The notes: generated from the sequence alone by a model not told the origin. DNA of 20,340 nucleotides from Pleurobrachia bachei (GCA_000695325.1 AVPN01000222.1:1-20340), one strand, 5' to 3'. Positions 7,126 to 14,759 are shown, numbered from the stretch's first letter. Numbers and translations: made by a program.

Positions 7126-7216
7126 CATTTCAGAAGGAACAATTATAGTAAACAGTTAGTGAATGAATAAATTCTCCCACCATTTATATAGGGCAAGTCA
7201 TTTTTCATCATAGTAC
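7126..7216 (-). ncRNA. C/D snoRNA, unknown target, copy 1 of 3
   Basis: Box D 7130-7133, box C 7205-7210, 66 nt from the acceptor at 7064. Lacks the internal GTGGG/CCCAC hairpin pairing found in copies 2 and 3 (here GTGAA). The guide AAGGAACAATTATA is not in the rRNA stretches I can recall. Confidence 0.65.
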
Positions 7217-7384
7217 TGAAAAGTACCATTTAAGTCGATCAACTTACCAAGATCAAGTATTGTGATATCCAGTGGTAATTCGGGGTCCAGTAATTCGAGA
7301 TTCTCCATAACATGGATACCTGTGAGAAATGAACTTCGTTCATGACTAAGGTACAAATACATGGAAAGCTTTGCTGATGAACAA

Positions 7385-7475
7385 CATTTCAGAAGGAACA
7401 ATTATAGTAAACAGTTAGTGGGTGAATAAATTCTCCCACCATTTATATAGGGCAAGGCATTTTTCATCATAGTAC
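7385..7475 (-). ncRNA. C/D snoRNA, unknown target, copy 2 of 3
   Basis: Box D 7389-7392, box C 7464-7469, 69 nt from the acceptor at 7320. Same core as 7126-7216, one intron upstream in the transcript. The middle contains a small GTGGG/CCCAC stem. Confidence 0.65.
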
Positions 7476-7634
7476 AGGATTTTGGTTGATCAAAAATGTA
7501 ACTTACCATCTTATACGGGAGGATGATTCTGCCTCGATTAGAACCAAAGAGAGAAGAGAACCAGAATTCACCTGACGAGGATGGAAGGTTAGTATTAACC
7601 AGGCAAGTAGTTACACATAATAGGAAGATTTAAA

Positions 7635-7701
7635 GGGATCAGTAAGGTTAAGGGTATCTTCACTTTGGGTCAGAAACACGGACCTTAATTTCATCAGGTA
7701 A
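7635..7701 (-). ncRNA. SNORD18: U18 snoRNA (28S Am1313), copy 1
   Basis: Box D 7639-7642, D' 7670-7673, box C 7691-7696, 67 nt from the acceptor. The D' guide matches 28S AAACACGGACC (11 nt). The fifth base is A1313 (yeast A649), which lies 14 nt before the known C1327/C663 site, confirming the register. The box-D guide is unassigned. Confidence 0.85.
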
Positions 7702-7863
7702 ACAAAGAGGACAATGAACGGAGAACACAAGTTTACCTTGATTTATAGTGAGAAGAGTAGAAATGGTCACAGATGGAACCAGATAGTTGTAACAGAGTCC
7801 TGAAAGAAATATCTGGTTAGAACAGTGTCTCCTACTCAATAAGGAAACAGGATTAGTTGAATA

Positions 7864-8013
7864 GGTATCAGAGGTAAAATTGACATCATATGGTGACGTG
7901 AGGGTTGAAGTGGACAAAGGTAGGTTAGAGCAGCAAAAAACTTGCCACCCTAATCTGAAGTCCAACCTCTCCTCCCGCCCCCTCAATCCAAATGCCAGAT
8001 GTCATCAATTGTA
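7864..8013 (-). ncRNA. long C/D-like RNA (about 150 nt), copy 1
   Basis: Box D 7868-7871 is 68 nt from the acceptor at 7800; the nearest proper box C is 8002-8007, making an RNA twice the usual length. Between them lie a possible C' (ATGATGT near 7892) and a pyrimidine-rich plus-strand stretch at 7945-7985. It may be a processing-type C/D RNA. No rRNA match found. Confidence 0.5.
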
Positions 8014-8178
8014 GGCAATATGTACTAGCTAGTGTCTTGCTTGACTTACCAGTGATGGTAGAGTGCAGGAATGCGGAACTGTGTCAAGCAGGTCACATCT
8101 TCATTTCGAATACCTGGGGAAAGAGAGGGGTGTAAGTAAACAGTAAAAAAAGACAAGTCTGACGAAGACAGGTTTAAT

Positions 8179-8246
8179 TATATCAGGTTTAGGGATATGT
8201 TGTCTTCAACCAACAGTCCAAGAGAGCTGGGTGTGTCATCACTTAA
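8179..8246 (-). ncRNA. C/D snoRNA, unassigned target, copy 3 of 4
   Basis: Box D 8183-8186, box C 8236-8241, 69 nt from the acceptor at 8114. Same core as 1040-1107, so this family has spread beyond the A/B blocks. Confidence 0.7.
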
Positions 8247-8409
8247 AATAACTAGCAATACGATTGGATGGGGTAACTTACCGATTTTATTAGTATCTCC
8301 GAAATCAGAGCTTCAGATATCACCAGCTCCTGAAAATAATAACGTGATTAGAATCTCATTACCAGGCGTTGTTTAATATAAGATCTACTAAAGTCGCCTT
8401 TTTTATTTA

Positions 8410-8654
8410 ACCGACAGGCCGCCGCGTACTGATATTGAAGTAAACTTCGCGCCTTACATAATTTGAATCGAAATCAAGTTCCTGGCATTCTTAAAATTTG
8501 AACCTGGAAGCATTGGAAAGATAAAATTTTTCTCTTTCCAACGCAACCAAGATCAGGTCTTTATCTTATCAGGAACCAGAGATATGATTGAAATAGTTTA
8601 GCACGCGCAAATCCATTTACTTGACCGCGCGCGGCCGCGCGGCGGCCCGTCGGT
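8410..8654. mobile_element. MITE-like element with GC-rich inverted ends
   Basis: 8410-8426 and 8638-8654 are inverted repeats with 16 of 17 positions matching (ACCGACNGGCCGCCGCG form). The 245-bp interior has no coding capacity and includes a GGAAAG/CTTTCC fold. Sequence shared with a second copy extends to 8674, so true ends may lie outside these repeats. A target-site duplication is not evident. Confidence 0.65.
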
Positions 8655-8865
8655 AAAATTCAAAATTTAACTATAAGTCATTTTTCATCATAGTACTGAA
8701 AAGTACCATTTAAGTCGATCAACTTACCAAGATCAAGTATTGTGATATCCAGTGGTAATTCGGGGTCCAGTAATTCGAGATTCTCCATAACATGGATACC
8801 TGTGAGAAATGAACTTCGTTCATGACTAAGGTACAAATACATGGAAAGCTTTGCTGATGAACAAC

Positions 8866-8964
8866 ATTTCAGAAGGAACAATTATAGTAAACAGTTAGTG
8901 GGTGAATAAATTCAATAAATTCTCCCACCATTTATATAGGGCAAGTCATTTTTCATCATAGTAC
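8866..8964 (-). ncRNA. C/D snoRNA, unknown target, copy 3 of 3
   Basis: Box D 8869-8872, box C 8953-8958. Tandem-duplication partner of 7385-7475 with a short duplicated AATAAATTC unit inserted in the centre. A box-C-only remnant of the family sits at 8675-8690, where the duplication junction cut it. Confidence 0.65.
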
Positions 8965-9123
8965 AGGATTTTGGTTGATCAAAAATGTAACTTACCATCT
9001 TATACGGGAGGATGATTCTGCCTCGATTAGAACCAAAGAGAGAAGAGAACCAGAATTCACCTGACGAGGATGGAAGGTTAGTATTAACCAGGCAAGTAGT
9101 TACACATAATAGGAAGATTTAAA

Positions 9124-9190
9124 GGGATCAGTAAGGTTAAGGGTATCTTCACTTTGGGTCAGAAACACGGACCTTAATTTCATCAGGTAA
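9124..9190 (-). ncRNA. SNORD18: U18 snoRNA (28S Am1313), copy 2
   Basis: Box D 9128-9131, D' 9159-9162, box C 9180-9185. Identical to 7635-7701 in the second unit of the tandem duplication. Confidence 0.85.
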
Positions 9191-9352
9191 ACAAAGAGGA
9201 CAATGAACGGAGAACACAAGTTTACCTTGATTTATAGTGAGAAGAGTAGAAATGGTCACAGATGGAACCAGATAGTTGTAACAGAGTCCTGAAAGAAATA
9301 TCTGGTTAGAACAGTGTCTCCTACTCAATAAGGAAACAGGATTAGTTGAATA

Positions 9353-9502
9353 GGTATCAGAGGTAAAATTGACATCATATGGTGACGTGAGGGTTGAAGT
9401 GGACAAAGGTAGGTTAGAGCAGCAAAAAACTTGCCACCCTAATCTGAAGTCCAACCTCTCCTCCCGCCCCCTCAATCCAAATGCCAGATGTCATCAATTG
9501 TA
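9353..9502 (-). ncRNA. long C/D-like RNA (about 150 nt), copy 2
   Basis: Box D 9357-9360, box C 9491-9496. Tandem duplicate of 7864-8013 with no visible changes. Confidence 0.5.
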
Positions 9503-9667
9503 GGCAATATGTACTAGCTAGTGTCTTGCTTGACTTACCAGTGATGGTAGAGTGCAGGAATGCGGAACTGTGTCAAGCAGGTCACATCTTCATTTCGAAT
9601 ACCTGGGGAAAGAGAGGGGTGTAAGTAAACAGTAAAAAAAGACAAGTCTGACGAAGACAGGTTTAAT

Positions 9668-9735
9668 TATATCAGGTTTAGGGATATGTTGTCTTCAACC
9701 AACAGTCCAAGAGAGCTGGGTGTGTCATCACTTAA
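9668..9735 (-). ncRNA. C/D snoRNA, unassigned target, copy 4 of 4
   Basis: Box D 9672-9675, box C 9725-9730. Tandem duplicate of 8179-8246. Confidence 0.7.
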
Positions 9736-9883
9736 AATAACTAGCAATACGATTGGATGGGGTAACTTACCGATTTTATTAGTATCTCCGAAATCAGAGC
9801 TTCAGATATCACCAGCTCCTGAAAATAATAACGTGATTAGAATCTCATTACGAGACGTTGTTTAATATAAGATCTACTAGCTA

Positions 9884-9956
9884 TGAGTCAGATACGAGGA
9901 ATTCTATATGTCATCCTTGTGGATTCAGAACAGGTCTGTAGAAATCATCATGCTGC
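9884..9956 (-). ncRNA. SNORD25: U25 snoRNA with two 18S guides (Gm1490 and G1635), copy 1
   Basis: Box D 9888-9891, C' TCATCC near 9911, D' in GATTCAG near 9924, box C 9945-9950, 69 nt from the acceptor at 9819. The D' guide matches AACAGGTCTGT (11 nt) with the fifth base at G1490, the U25 site. The box-D guide matches ACGAGGAATTC (11 nt) with the fifth base at about human G1635, probably equivalent to yeast Gm1572 (snR57). Confidence 0.9.
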
Positions 9957-10149
9957 AAAATGCCACATCCCAAATACAGATGGTATGTTGGAAATGTAAC
10001 AGGCGGGAATGTGGTAGGGTTGCTTACCTGAAAAACAGATAACCGCTAGAATTGATCAACACACAGGGCTTTTTCCAACAATCCTACCTGGAGCGAAGGA
10101 ATATGTTAAATTGGGTTTCGTTATTAATTAACTACAAATAGCATCAATT

Positions 10150-10255
10150 TATATCAGACGTTGGATGTGATCTTCTTCACATGACCAGAGAGTTGGGATT
10201 GTTGGACCGGCAGAGGGGTTGGTCATGTTAATTTTGTTAATTATCATCGGAAAGG
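10150..10255 (-). ncRNA. C/D snoRNA candidate, copy 1
   Basis: Box D 10154-10157, 66 nt from the acceptor at 10088. Box C candidate 10244-10249 (CGATGA, one change). The guide CGTTGGAT matches 28S AAGCGTTGGATTG (8 nt), with the fifth base consistent with yeast U2724. The partner copy has lost this match, so the assignment is weak. Confidence 0.5.
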
Positions 10256-10339
10256 TTTGTAGACATGATTAACATAGATCAACAACTGGCCAATTTTGTT
10301 AATCGATTATAATATGTAGATGCAAATGATTGAAAAAAG

Positions 10340-10427
10340 TTTCTATTGTTACAGAAAGTAACAAGACCATCCCCCGCTGGCAGGCCTAACACACTGGCAT
10401 ACGACGCAAATTCGACATCATAATGCA
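10340..10427 (-). ncRNA. possible second snoRNA in the same intron, copy 1
   Basis: Box C ATGATGT at 10415-10421 preceded on plus by CGCAAATT, resembling the A484-region guide of 10630-10733, with which it shares about 45 nt. No clean box D; ACAG near 10350 is the only candidate. It would be a second RNA in intron 10088-10499. Confidence 0.4.
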
Positions 10428-10629
10428 GAGTGCCAATGCCCCAATACGCAGATAGTATGTGGGATATGGAACAGGTGGGAATGTGTTCGGGTTGCTTACC
10501 TGAAAAACAGATGAATCAGCCAGAATTTGTCTACACAGGGCGTTTCAAACTTTTCAACACTACTACCTGGAGTGAAAGAACATGTTAGGCCGGGTTTTAT
10601 TGGCAATTAACTACTATTTCAAGCAAGTA

Positions 10630-10733
10630 ACGATCAGATTCGGGAATTGTCTTCACTCGACCAGAGGGTGTTTTGTTGGGCTGGCAGGCCCCACCACACT
10701 GGTATACGACGCAAATTACGGCATCATGAAAAG
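10630..10733 (-). ncRNA. C/D snoRNA with 18S A484-region guide, copy 1
   Basis: Box D 10634-10637, 67 nt from the acceptor at 10567; box C 10722-10727 (ATGATGC). Sequence beside box C matches 18S CGCAAATTAC (10 nt). Counting five from a degenerate D' (CGTA) gives A484, the human SNORD16 / yeast snR87 site. The box-D guide is not recognised. Confidence 0.6.
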
Positions 10734-10885
10734 TCGAGGGTAGGTGAGAGGATGTCTGTGTCAACTTACCAGGGATAAGAGGCGACTTCAATAGAGGAGC
10801 CATTAGAAGCAACAACAAAAACATCTGAAAGGAAGATCTGTGTTATTGAAATCCAGGACAGAAATAATCCTTGCATGTTTGGGAA

Positions 10886-10961
10886 TGACTCAGGATAGCT
10901 ATATTTTGGTTTGTCGTTCAGCTTAGTCTTCTGAACAGGTCTGTTGTGTTCATCATAGAAA
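10886..10961 (-). ncRNA. C/D snoRNA with a second type of Gm1490 guide, copy 1
   Basis: Box D 10890-10893, box C 10950-10955, 65 nt from the acceptor at 10825. Next to box C lies AACAGGTCTGT, the same 11-nt 18S match as in U25, with G1490 fifth from a degenerate D' (CAGA). The rest of the RNA is unrelated to U25. The box-D guide has only 7 nt of 18S GATAGCT. Confidence 0.65.
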
Positions 10962-11109
10962 AGGAAGAGAGTTGAGGTCTGTGAGTGGTAACTTACCAAC
11001 AAAAAGAATAGATCCGGATACACGCCAGGCTTGATTTTCTAGATCTGAAGTAGATGTGAAATGTTAGGATCTGGCAATTAACTGATAGTTAATTGGATTA
11101 TAATTGCTT

Positions 11110-11179
11110 TATTTCAGAATCAGCGGAAAATGTGGAAATAATCATCGTCAGAGCTAAGTTGATTCGTTCATCATGTTAA
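11110..11179 (-). ncRNA. C/D snoRNA with 28S AATCAGCGG guide, copy 1
   Basis: Box D 11114-11117, C' TCATCG followed by D' 11148-11151, box C 11168-11173: all four boxes in textbook order, 69 nt from the acceptor. The box-D guide matches 28S AATCAGCGG (9 nt, followed by a two-base gap relative to GGGGAAAG), pointing to the A of AATCA. The D' guide is unassigned. Confidence 0.75.
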
Positions 11180-11281
11180 CGAGAGGGGTCAGGTAGGGTG
11201 TTTGTGTGTTTACTTACCAATTAGTTGTTATGGAAGTAGATAAGGAGTAGGTTCAGTTGGGGGACTAGCTCAAATAGAAAA

Positions 11282-11451
11282 GGAAGCATTGGAAAGATAA
11301 AATTTTTCTCTTTCCAACGCAACCAAGATCAGGTCTTTATCTTATCAGGAACTAGAGATATGATCGAAATAGTTTAGCACGCGCAAATCCATTTACTTGA
11401 CCGCGCGCGGCCGCGCGGCGGCCCGTCGGTAAAATTCAAAATTTAACTATA
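11282..11451. mobile_element. 5'-truncated copy of the MITE-like element
   Basis: Nearly identical to 8506-8674, including the right inverted end, but lacking the left third. It interrupts the sequence after exon 11218-11264 and abuts the start of the next duplication unit at 11452, the same arrangement as at 8674/8675. Confidence 0.8.
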
Positions 11452-11455
11452 GCTA

Positions 11456-11528
11456 TGAGTCAGATACGAGGAATTCTATATGTCATCCTTGTGGATTCAG
11501 AACAGGTCTGTAGAAATCATCATGCTGC
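11456..11528 (-). ncRNA. SNORD25: U25 snoRNA with two 18S guides, copy 2
   Basis: Box D 11460-11463, box C 11517-11522. Identical guides to 9884-9956. It directly follows the truncated transposon end, so its original acceptor (expected near 11392) has been replaced by element sequence. Confidence 0.88.
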
Positions 11529-11725
11529 AAAATGCCACATCCCAAATACACACAGATGGTATGTTGGATATGTAACAGGCGGGAATGTGGTAAGGTTGCT
11601 TACCTGAAAAACAGAAAACCGGTAGAATTGATCAACACACAGGGCTTTTTCCAACAATCCTACCTGGAGCGAAAGAATATGTTAAATTTGGTTTCGTTAT
11701 TAATTAACTACAAATAGCATCAATT

Positions 11726-11831
11726 TATATCAGAAGTGGAATGTGATCTTCTTCACATGACCAGAGAGTTGGGATTGTTGGACCGGCAGAGGGGTTGGTC
11801 ATGTTAATTTTGTTAAGTATCATCGGAAAGG
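11726..11831 (-). ncRNA. C/D snoRNA candidate, copy 2
   Basis: Box D 11730-11733, box C 11820-11825. Duplicate of 10150-10255 whose box-D guide is altered (GAAGTGGAATG), removing the 28S match. Confidence 0.45.
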
Positions 11832-11911
11832 TTTGTAGACATGATAACATCGATCAACAACTGGCCAATTTTGTTAATCGATGATAATGGATGCAAATGA
11901 TTGAAAAAAGT

Positions 11912-11998
11912 TCCTAATTGTTACAGAAAGTAACAAGACCATCCCCCGCTGGCAGGCCTAACACACTGGCATACGACGCAAATTCGACATCATAATGC
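11912..11998 (-). ncRNA. possible second snoRNA in the same intron, copy 2
   Basis: Duplicate of 10340-10427 at an offset of about 1571 bp, with the same box C and CGCAAATT stretch. The same doubts apply. Confidence 0.4.
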
Positions 11999-12201
11999 AG
12001 AGTGCCAATGCCCCAATACGCAGATAGTATGTGGGAAATGGAACAGGTGGGAATGTGTTCTGGTTTTTTACCTGAGAAACAGATGAATCAGCCAGAATTT
12101 GTCTTCACAGGGCGTTTCAAACTTTTCAACACTACAACCTGGAGTGAAAGAACATGTTAGGTCGGGTTTTATTGGCAATTAACTACTATTTCAAGCAAGT
12201 A

Positions 12202-12305
12202 ACGATCAGATTCGGGAATTGTCTTCACTCGACCAGAGGGTGTTTTGTTGGGCTGGCAGGCCCCACCACACTGGTATACGACGCAAATTACGGCATCATG
12301 AAAAG
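12202..12305 (-). ncRNA. C/D snoRNA with 18S A484-region guide, copy 2
   Basis: Box D 12206-12209, box C 12294-12299. Duplicate of 10630-10733 with an unchanged guide. Confidence 0.6.
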
Positions 12306-12459
12306 TCGAGGGTAGGTGAGAGGATGTCTGTGTCAACTTACCAGGGATAAGAGAGGCGACTTCAATAGAGGAGCCATTAGAAGCAACAACAAAAACATCT
12401 GAAAGGAAGATCTGTGTTATTAAAATCCAGGATAGAAATAATCCTTGCTTGTTTGGTTA

Positions 12460-12535
12460 AGACTCAGGATAGCTATATTTTGGTTTGTCGTTCAGCTTAG
12501 TCTTCTGAACAGGTCTGTTGTGTTCATCATAGAAA
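12460..12535 (-). ncRNA. C/D snoRNA with a second type of Gm1490 guide, copy 2
   Basis: Box D 12464-12467, box C 12524-12529. Duplicate of 10886-10961 with the guide conserved. Confidence 0.65.
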
Positions 12536-12683
12536 AGGAAGAGAGTTGAGGTCTGTGAGTGGTAACTTACCAACAAAAAGAATAGAACGGGATCTAATCA
12601 GACTTGATAATTTCTATCTGAAGTGGAAAGAAGAGTTGTCAGGATCTAGCACTAACTGGTAGTTAATTGGATACTGATTGCTT

Positions 12684-12753
12684 GATTTCAGAATCAGCGG
12701 AAAATGTGGAAATAATCATCGTCAGAGCTAAGTTGATTCGTTCATCATCTAAA
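12684..12753 (-). ncRNA. C/D snoRNA with 28S AATCAGCGG guide, copy 2
   Basis: Box D 12688-12691, box C 12742-12747. The RNA core is identical to 11110-11179, although adjacent exon 12571-12617 differs markedly from 10997-11044. Confidence 0.75.
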
Positions 12754-12833
12754 CGAGAGGGGTCAGGTAGGGTGTTTATGTGTTAACTTACCAATTAGTC
12801 GTTATCGAAGTAGATAAGGAGAAGGTTCAGTTG

Positions 12834-12882
12834 GGGGACTAGCTCAAACGGTAGAGTCGCTCATCAGCAAAACAAGGGCATC
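12834..12882 (+). other. tRNA-Ala-like 5' half (A-box resemblance)
   Basis: Plus strand reads GGGGGACTAGCTCAAACGG then TAGAGTCGCTC, close to a tRNA-Ala acceptor, D-arm and A box. No anticodon stem, proper B box or matching 3' acceptor follows. The duplicate at 11258-11274 keeps only the first 17 bases. Probably a tRNA fragment or chance; it overlaps the predicted host exon on the other strand. Confidence 0.3.
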
Positions 12883-12945
12883 CTGGAAGGGTGTTTCAAT
12901 TAGAAGGATGTCAGGTGATATCAAAATGTTTGAATTTAACTCAGA

Positions 12946-13012
12946 TAATTCAGATAAGAATTGGCATCATTTCTGTCAGCCGAAAGATGGTTAAAATTGA
13001 TCATCAGAAGTT
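12946..13012 (-). ncRNA. C/D snoRNA guiding 28S Am1511 (SNORD51/snR39-like)
   Basis: Box D 12950-12953, C' GCATCATT near 12965, D' 12976-12979, box C 13001-13006, 67 nt from the acceptor. The D' guide matches 28S CCGAAAGATGGT (12 nt), with the fifth base at yeast A807 / human A1511. Human SNORD51 and SNORD32A share this site. Confidence 0.85.
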
Positions 13013-13180
13013 AGACGCACTATAAATTAGGAAAAAGTATTGCTTACCTTACAGAAAGGAATTTAGTCTAGATTCCAAATATCAGAAAAACATGATTCAT
13101 GCAACAGAAGCAGATCTGACAGGAGGATGGTGGTTAGACTTGAGATTGAAGAATGAGATTATCAGTGTCATAATGTTTGT

Positions 13181-13252
13181 CCCTTCAGGTGAAGAAATTG
13201 TCATCAGAGCAAGAAGCTCTAGCATTAATGTCATAGTGTGATCATCACAAGG
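13181..13252 (-). ncRNA. C/D snoRNA with 28S GTGAAGAAATT guide
   Basis: Box D 13185-13188, 69 nt from the acceptor at 13116; C' TCATCA near 13201; box C 13242-13247. The guide matches 28S AAAGTGAAGAAATTC over 11 nt, and the fifth base is the second A of GTGAA. I know no methylation there. Another TCAG near 13163 is rejected on spacing. Confidence 0.75.
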
Positions 13253-13405
13253 GTGTTTATCAGTGTAATAGTGGGATGGGGATTAATTAACAATTAACTT
13301 ACCAGGTGAGATATGATGGTGGGATGTAGCAGCACCAGAGCAACCTGAGAAGTGTTTCTACCAATCGCCTACTTCCTATCCTAATTAATTAAAAACATTA
13401 CCGTA

Positions 13406-13465
13406 CGAATCAGGAAAGAGTGTCATCATTTAAAATAAGACCCGAAAGATGAACATCATGTTATT
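13406..13465 (-). ncRNA. C/D snoRNA guiding 28S Gm1509
   Basis: Box D 13410-13413, 65 nt from the acceptor; box C 13454-13459 (ATGATGT). Between them lies GACCCGAAAGATG, a 13-nt 28S match. Five bases from a D' reading CTTA is yeast G805 / human G1509, two residues from the target of the RNA at 12946. The box-D guide is unassigned. Confidence 0.75.
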
Positions 13466-13630
13466 AGAAACTAGGTTTGAATTTGAAGATATTCTTACCT
13501 TTTCTTATCGTGCCGAATGGTCTGCGACAAGAATCCTCTGCACCAATATGGATAGAATTGCCCTGAGAAGGAAGAGAAAGTTAGAAAAGGCTAGAAATGA
13601 GGTCGCATGTCATAATTGTAATGAAATTGA

Positions 13631-13694
13631 AGGATCAGATTACAGTCTCGATCACGGGATTCAGACAATGTAGGTGTAAAGTAATCATGTCTTG
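13631..13694 (-). ncRNA. SNORD34: C/D snoRNA guiding 28S Um2824 (SNORD34-like)
   Basis: Box D 13635-13638, D' 13661-13664, box C near 13683-13689 (ATGATTA), 72 nt from the acceptor. The D' guide matches 28S ACAATGTAGGT (11 nt). The fifth base is the U lying 24 nt before C2848, so U2824 (yeast U1888, snR62). Confidence 0.8.
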
Positions 13695-13845
13695 AGATAG
13701 TAGTCACTATTGCTGCAGATAAGAATTACCTTATTGGAGTACCGGTGAGAAGTAGAAGAGTATCACTGTTTATCAAACCGTGTCCTGAGAATAGATGTTT
13801 CGTTAATTAACAGGAATTATCTGTGTACCATATTGGTTAACAAAT

Positions 13846-13923
13846 TTAATTCAGACATCCAAGGAAGTAAAACTTCATGAATTATCAGTGGAAACTGCGA
13901 TGGAGGAAATTTCATCAGAAAAG
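13846..13923 (-). ncRNA. SNORD14: U14 snoRNA, copy 3 of 3
   Basis: Box D 13851-13854, box C 13912-13917, 66 nt from the acceptor at 13785. About 75 nt are identical to copy 1, and similarity stops at the snoRNA ends. This looks like a dispersed single-RNA copy, not part of a block duplication. Confidence 0.93.
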
Positions 13924-14085
13924 AAAGGGAAGATCTAATCAAAAGGTTTTTTGCTTACCGTGAAAACAGAGAGGCCACATCAAAAGTCAGAGCAATCCTG
14001 GAACTTTCTCAATTCAACATCTGTAATGGAAAGAGCGGTTAGATTGTGTGATATCAATGTGCTGAGTAGCAACAAAAATAAGTGA

Positions 14086-14130
14086 CAAGTCAGTTTATGG
14101 GTGGTAGGAGGGTGAAAGTCCTCACAAACG
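14086..14130 (-). ncRNA. weak C/D candidate in intron 14021-14141
   Basis: Box D 14090-14093 sits 69 nt from the acceptor at 14021, as in real members. The nearest box C is GTGAGGA at 14119-14125, giving only about 45 nt. The exon upstream (14142-14226) has an uncertain donor, so a longer RNA with box C near 14181 is possible. No rRNA match. Confidence 0.35.
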
Positions 14131-14291
14131 AGTAGGCGTACTCTCTCTAGTATGCTTTAAGTTATTATAACTCCCTTTTCCATCAATGAATGGTCTATAA
14201 GATGTCCGTTGTTGGCTTTCTTCTTCCTGAGAGGATTAAGACTGGTTAGAAAACAATTCAGCTTATTCAATGATAAAAATATTAAAGGATT

Positions 14292-14363
14292 ACTTTCAGC
14301 TGTTACCATTGGGGTATCCCCACGGTTTTGTAAGACAGGGATAACTTGTGTTCATCATTTAAA
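14292..14363 (-). ncRNA. C/D snoRNA with 28S CAGGGATAAC guide
   Basis: Box D 14296-14299, box C 14352-14357, 69 nt from the acceptor. Beside box C is ACAGGGATAAC (11 nt), matching the conserved 28S peptidyl-transferase region CCACAGGGATAACTGG. D' is degenerate (CTTA), so the target is one of the GGG bases, near yeast Gm2619. The box-D guide shares GTTACCA with the adjoining 28S. Confidence 0.75.
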
Positions 14364-14522
14364 ACCAAATGTGATATTACATCCCTAACCCACGTACCAG
14401 TTAGAAGAAGACAATTGTGAAGTAGCTTGTCTATAAGGTAACACCCAATCAGATAGCACCTGAAGAAAAGGAGCCGGTTAGTAAGTGTATAACTATTATA
14501 TTCACTTGTTAAGATTTAGTTA

Positions 14523-14593
14523 GGTATCAGAAACGGCGGGAAATGAAAAGATTTCAGTGACCTAAGCCTCGTATATTTCATTCGTCATAAATT
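14523..14593 (-). ncRNA. C/D snoRNA with 28S AAACGGCGGGA guide
   Basis: Box D 14527-14530, D' TTTCAG near 14554, box C 14582-14587 (ATGACGA), 67 nt from the acceptor. The guide matches 28S GTAAACGGCGGGAG over 11 nt, with the fifth base the G of AAACG. No methylation known to me. The D' guide is unassigned. Confidence 0.75.
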
Positions 14594-14759
14594 GGGAAGA
14601 ACGATAAATTGGGACAAAGAGATGGTAAATAGACTTACATCAATCAGGGCGCAGCCTTGTGAGAGTTAGGACATCTTGTATTACTCTGATAGGAAAAAGG
14701 AATTTTTAGCTATAGCAATCTAACATAGATGTCTATACTATTAATAAACTAAAACAAAT

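Larger units (their letters stand above)
7195..9879. repeat. tandem duplication, period 1480-1489 bp
   Basis: 7195-8390 is repeated as 8675-9879 with few differences. The first unit is followed by a 284-bp transposon-like insertion (8391-8674), so the repeat unit including the element is 1480 bp. The element replaces the SNORD25-like RNA that follows the second unit. Confidence 0.95.
9880..12850. repeat. tandem duplication, period about 1572 bp
   Basis: 9880-11274 is repeated as 11452-12848 with scattered substitutions and short indels. Each unit carries SNORD25-like, two longer unassigned C/D RNAs, an A484-region RNA, a second G1490-type RNA and a 28S-guide RNA. The first unit ends in a truncated transposon copy (11282-11451). 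Confidence 0.95.
6365..12882 (-). other. host gene exons, middle part (two tandem duplications)
   Basis: Predicted exons in transcription order: 12792-12882, 12571-12617, 12342-12398, 12072-12138, 11604-11663, 11218-11264, 10997-11044, 10770-10824, 10500-10566, 10028-10087, 9771-9818, 9539-9602, 9226-9288, 8996-9060, 8728-8799, 8282-8329, 8050-8113, 7737-7799, 7507-7571, 7248-7319, 7015-7063, 6832-6888, 6599-6659, 6365-6426. The 91-nt exon 12792-12882 is preferred to a 47-nt version ending at 12838 because only the former puts box D of the next snoRNA 67 nt from the acceptor. The acceptor of exon 11218-11264 is disturbed by a transposon fragment. Confidence 0.75.

Noticed and set aside
7660-7986. 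108-residue minus-strand open frame and its copy at 9149-9475
   Set aside because: It spans the U18 snoRNA, exon 7737-7799 and part of the long C/D-like RNA; conservation is explained by tandem duplication.
7126-8964. CRISPR-like or satellite array because of repeated blocks
   Set aside because: Repeats are long segmental copies with exon/intron structure, not short regular repeats with unique spacers.
10195-10225. TTGGACCGGC, a 10-nt match to 18S, inside the 10150-10255 RNA
   Set aside because: It is not adjacent to any D or D' box in either copy, so it cannot act as a standard guide.
12834-12900. Functional tRNA-Ala gene on the plus strand
   Set aside because: No anticodon arm, no good B box and no 3' acceptor pairing; only the first 30 or so bases resemble a tRNA.
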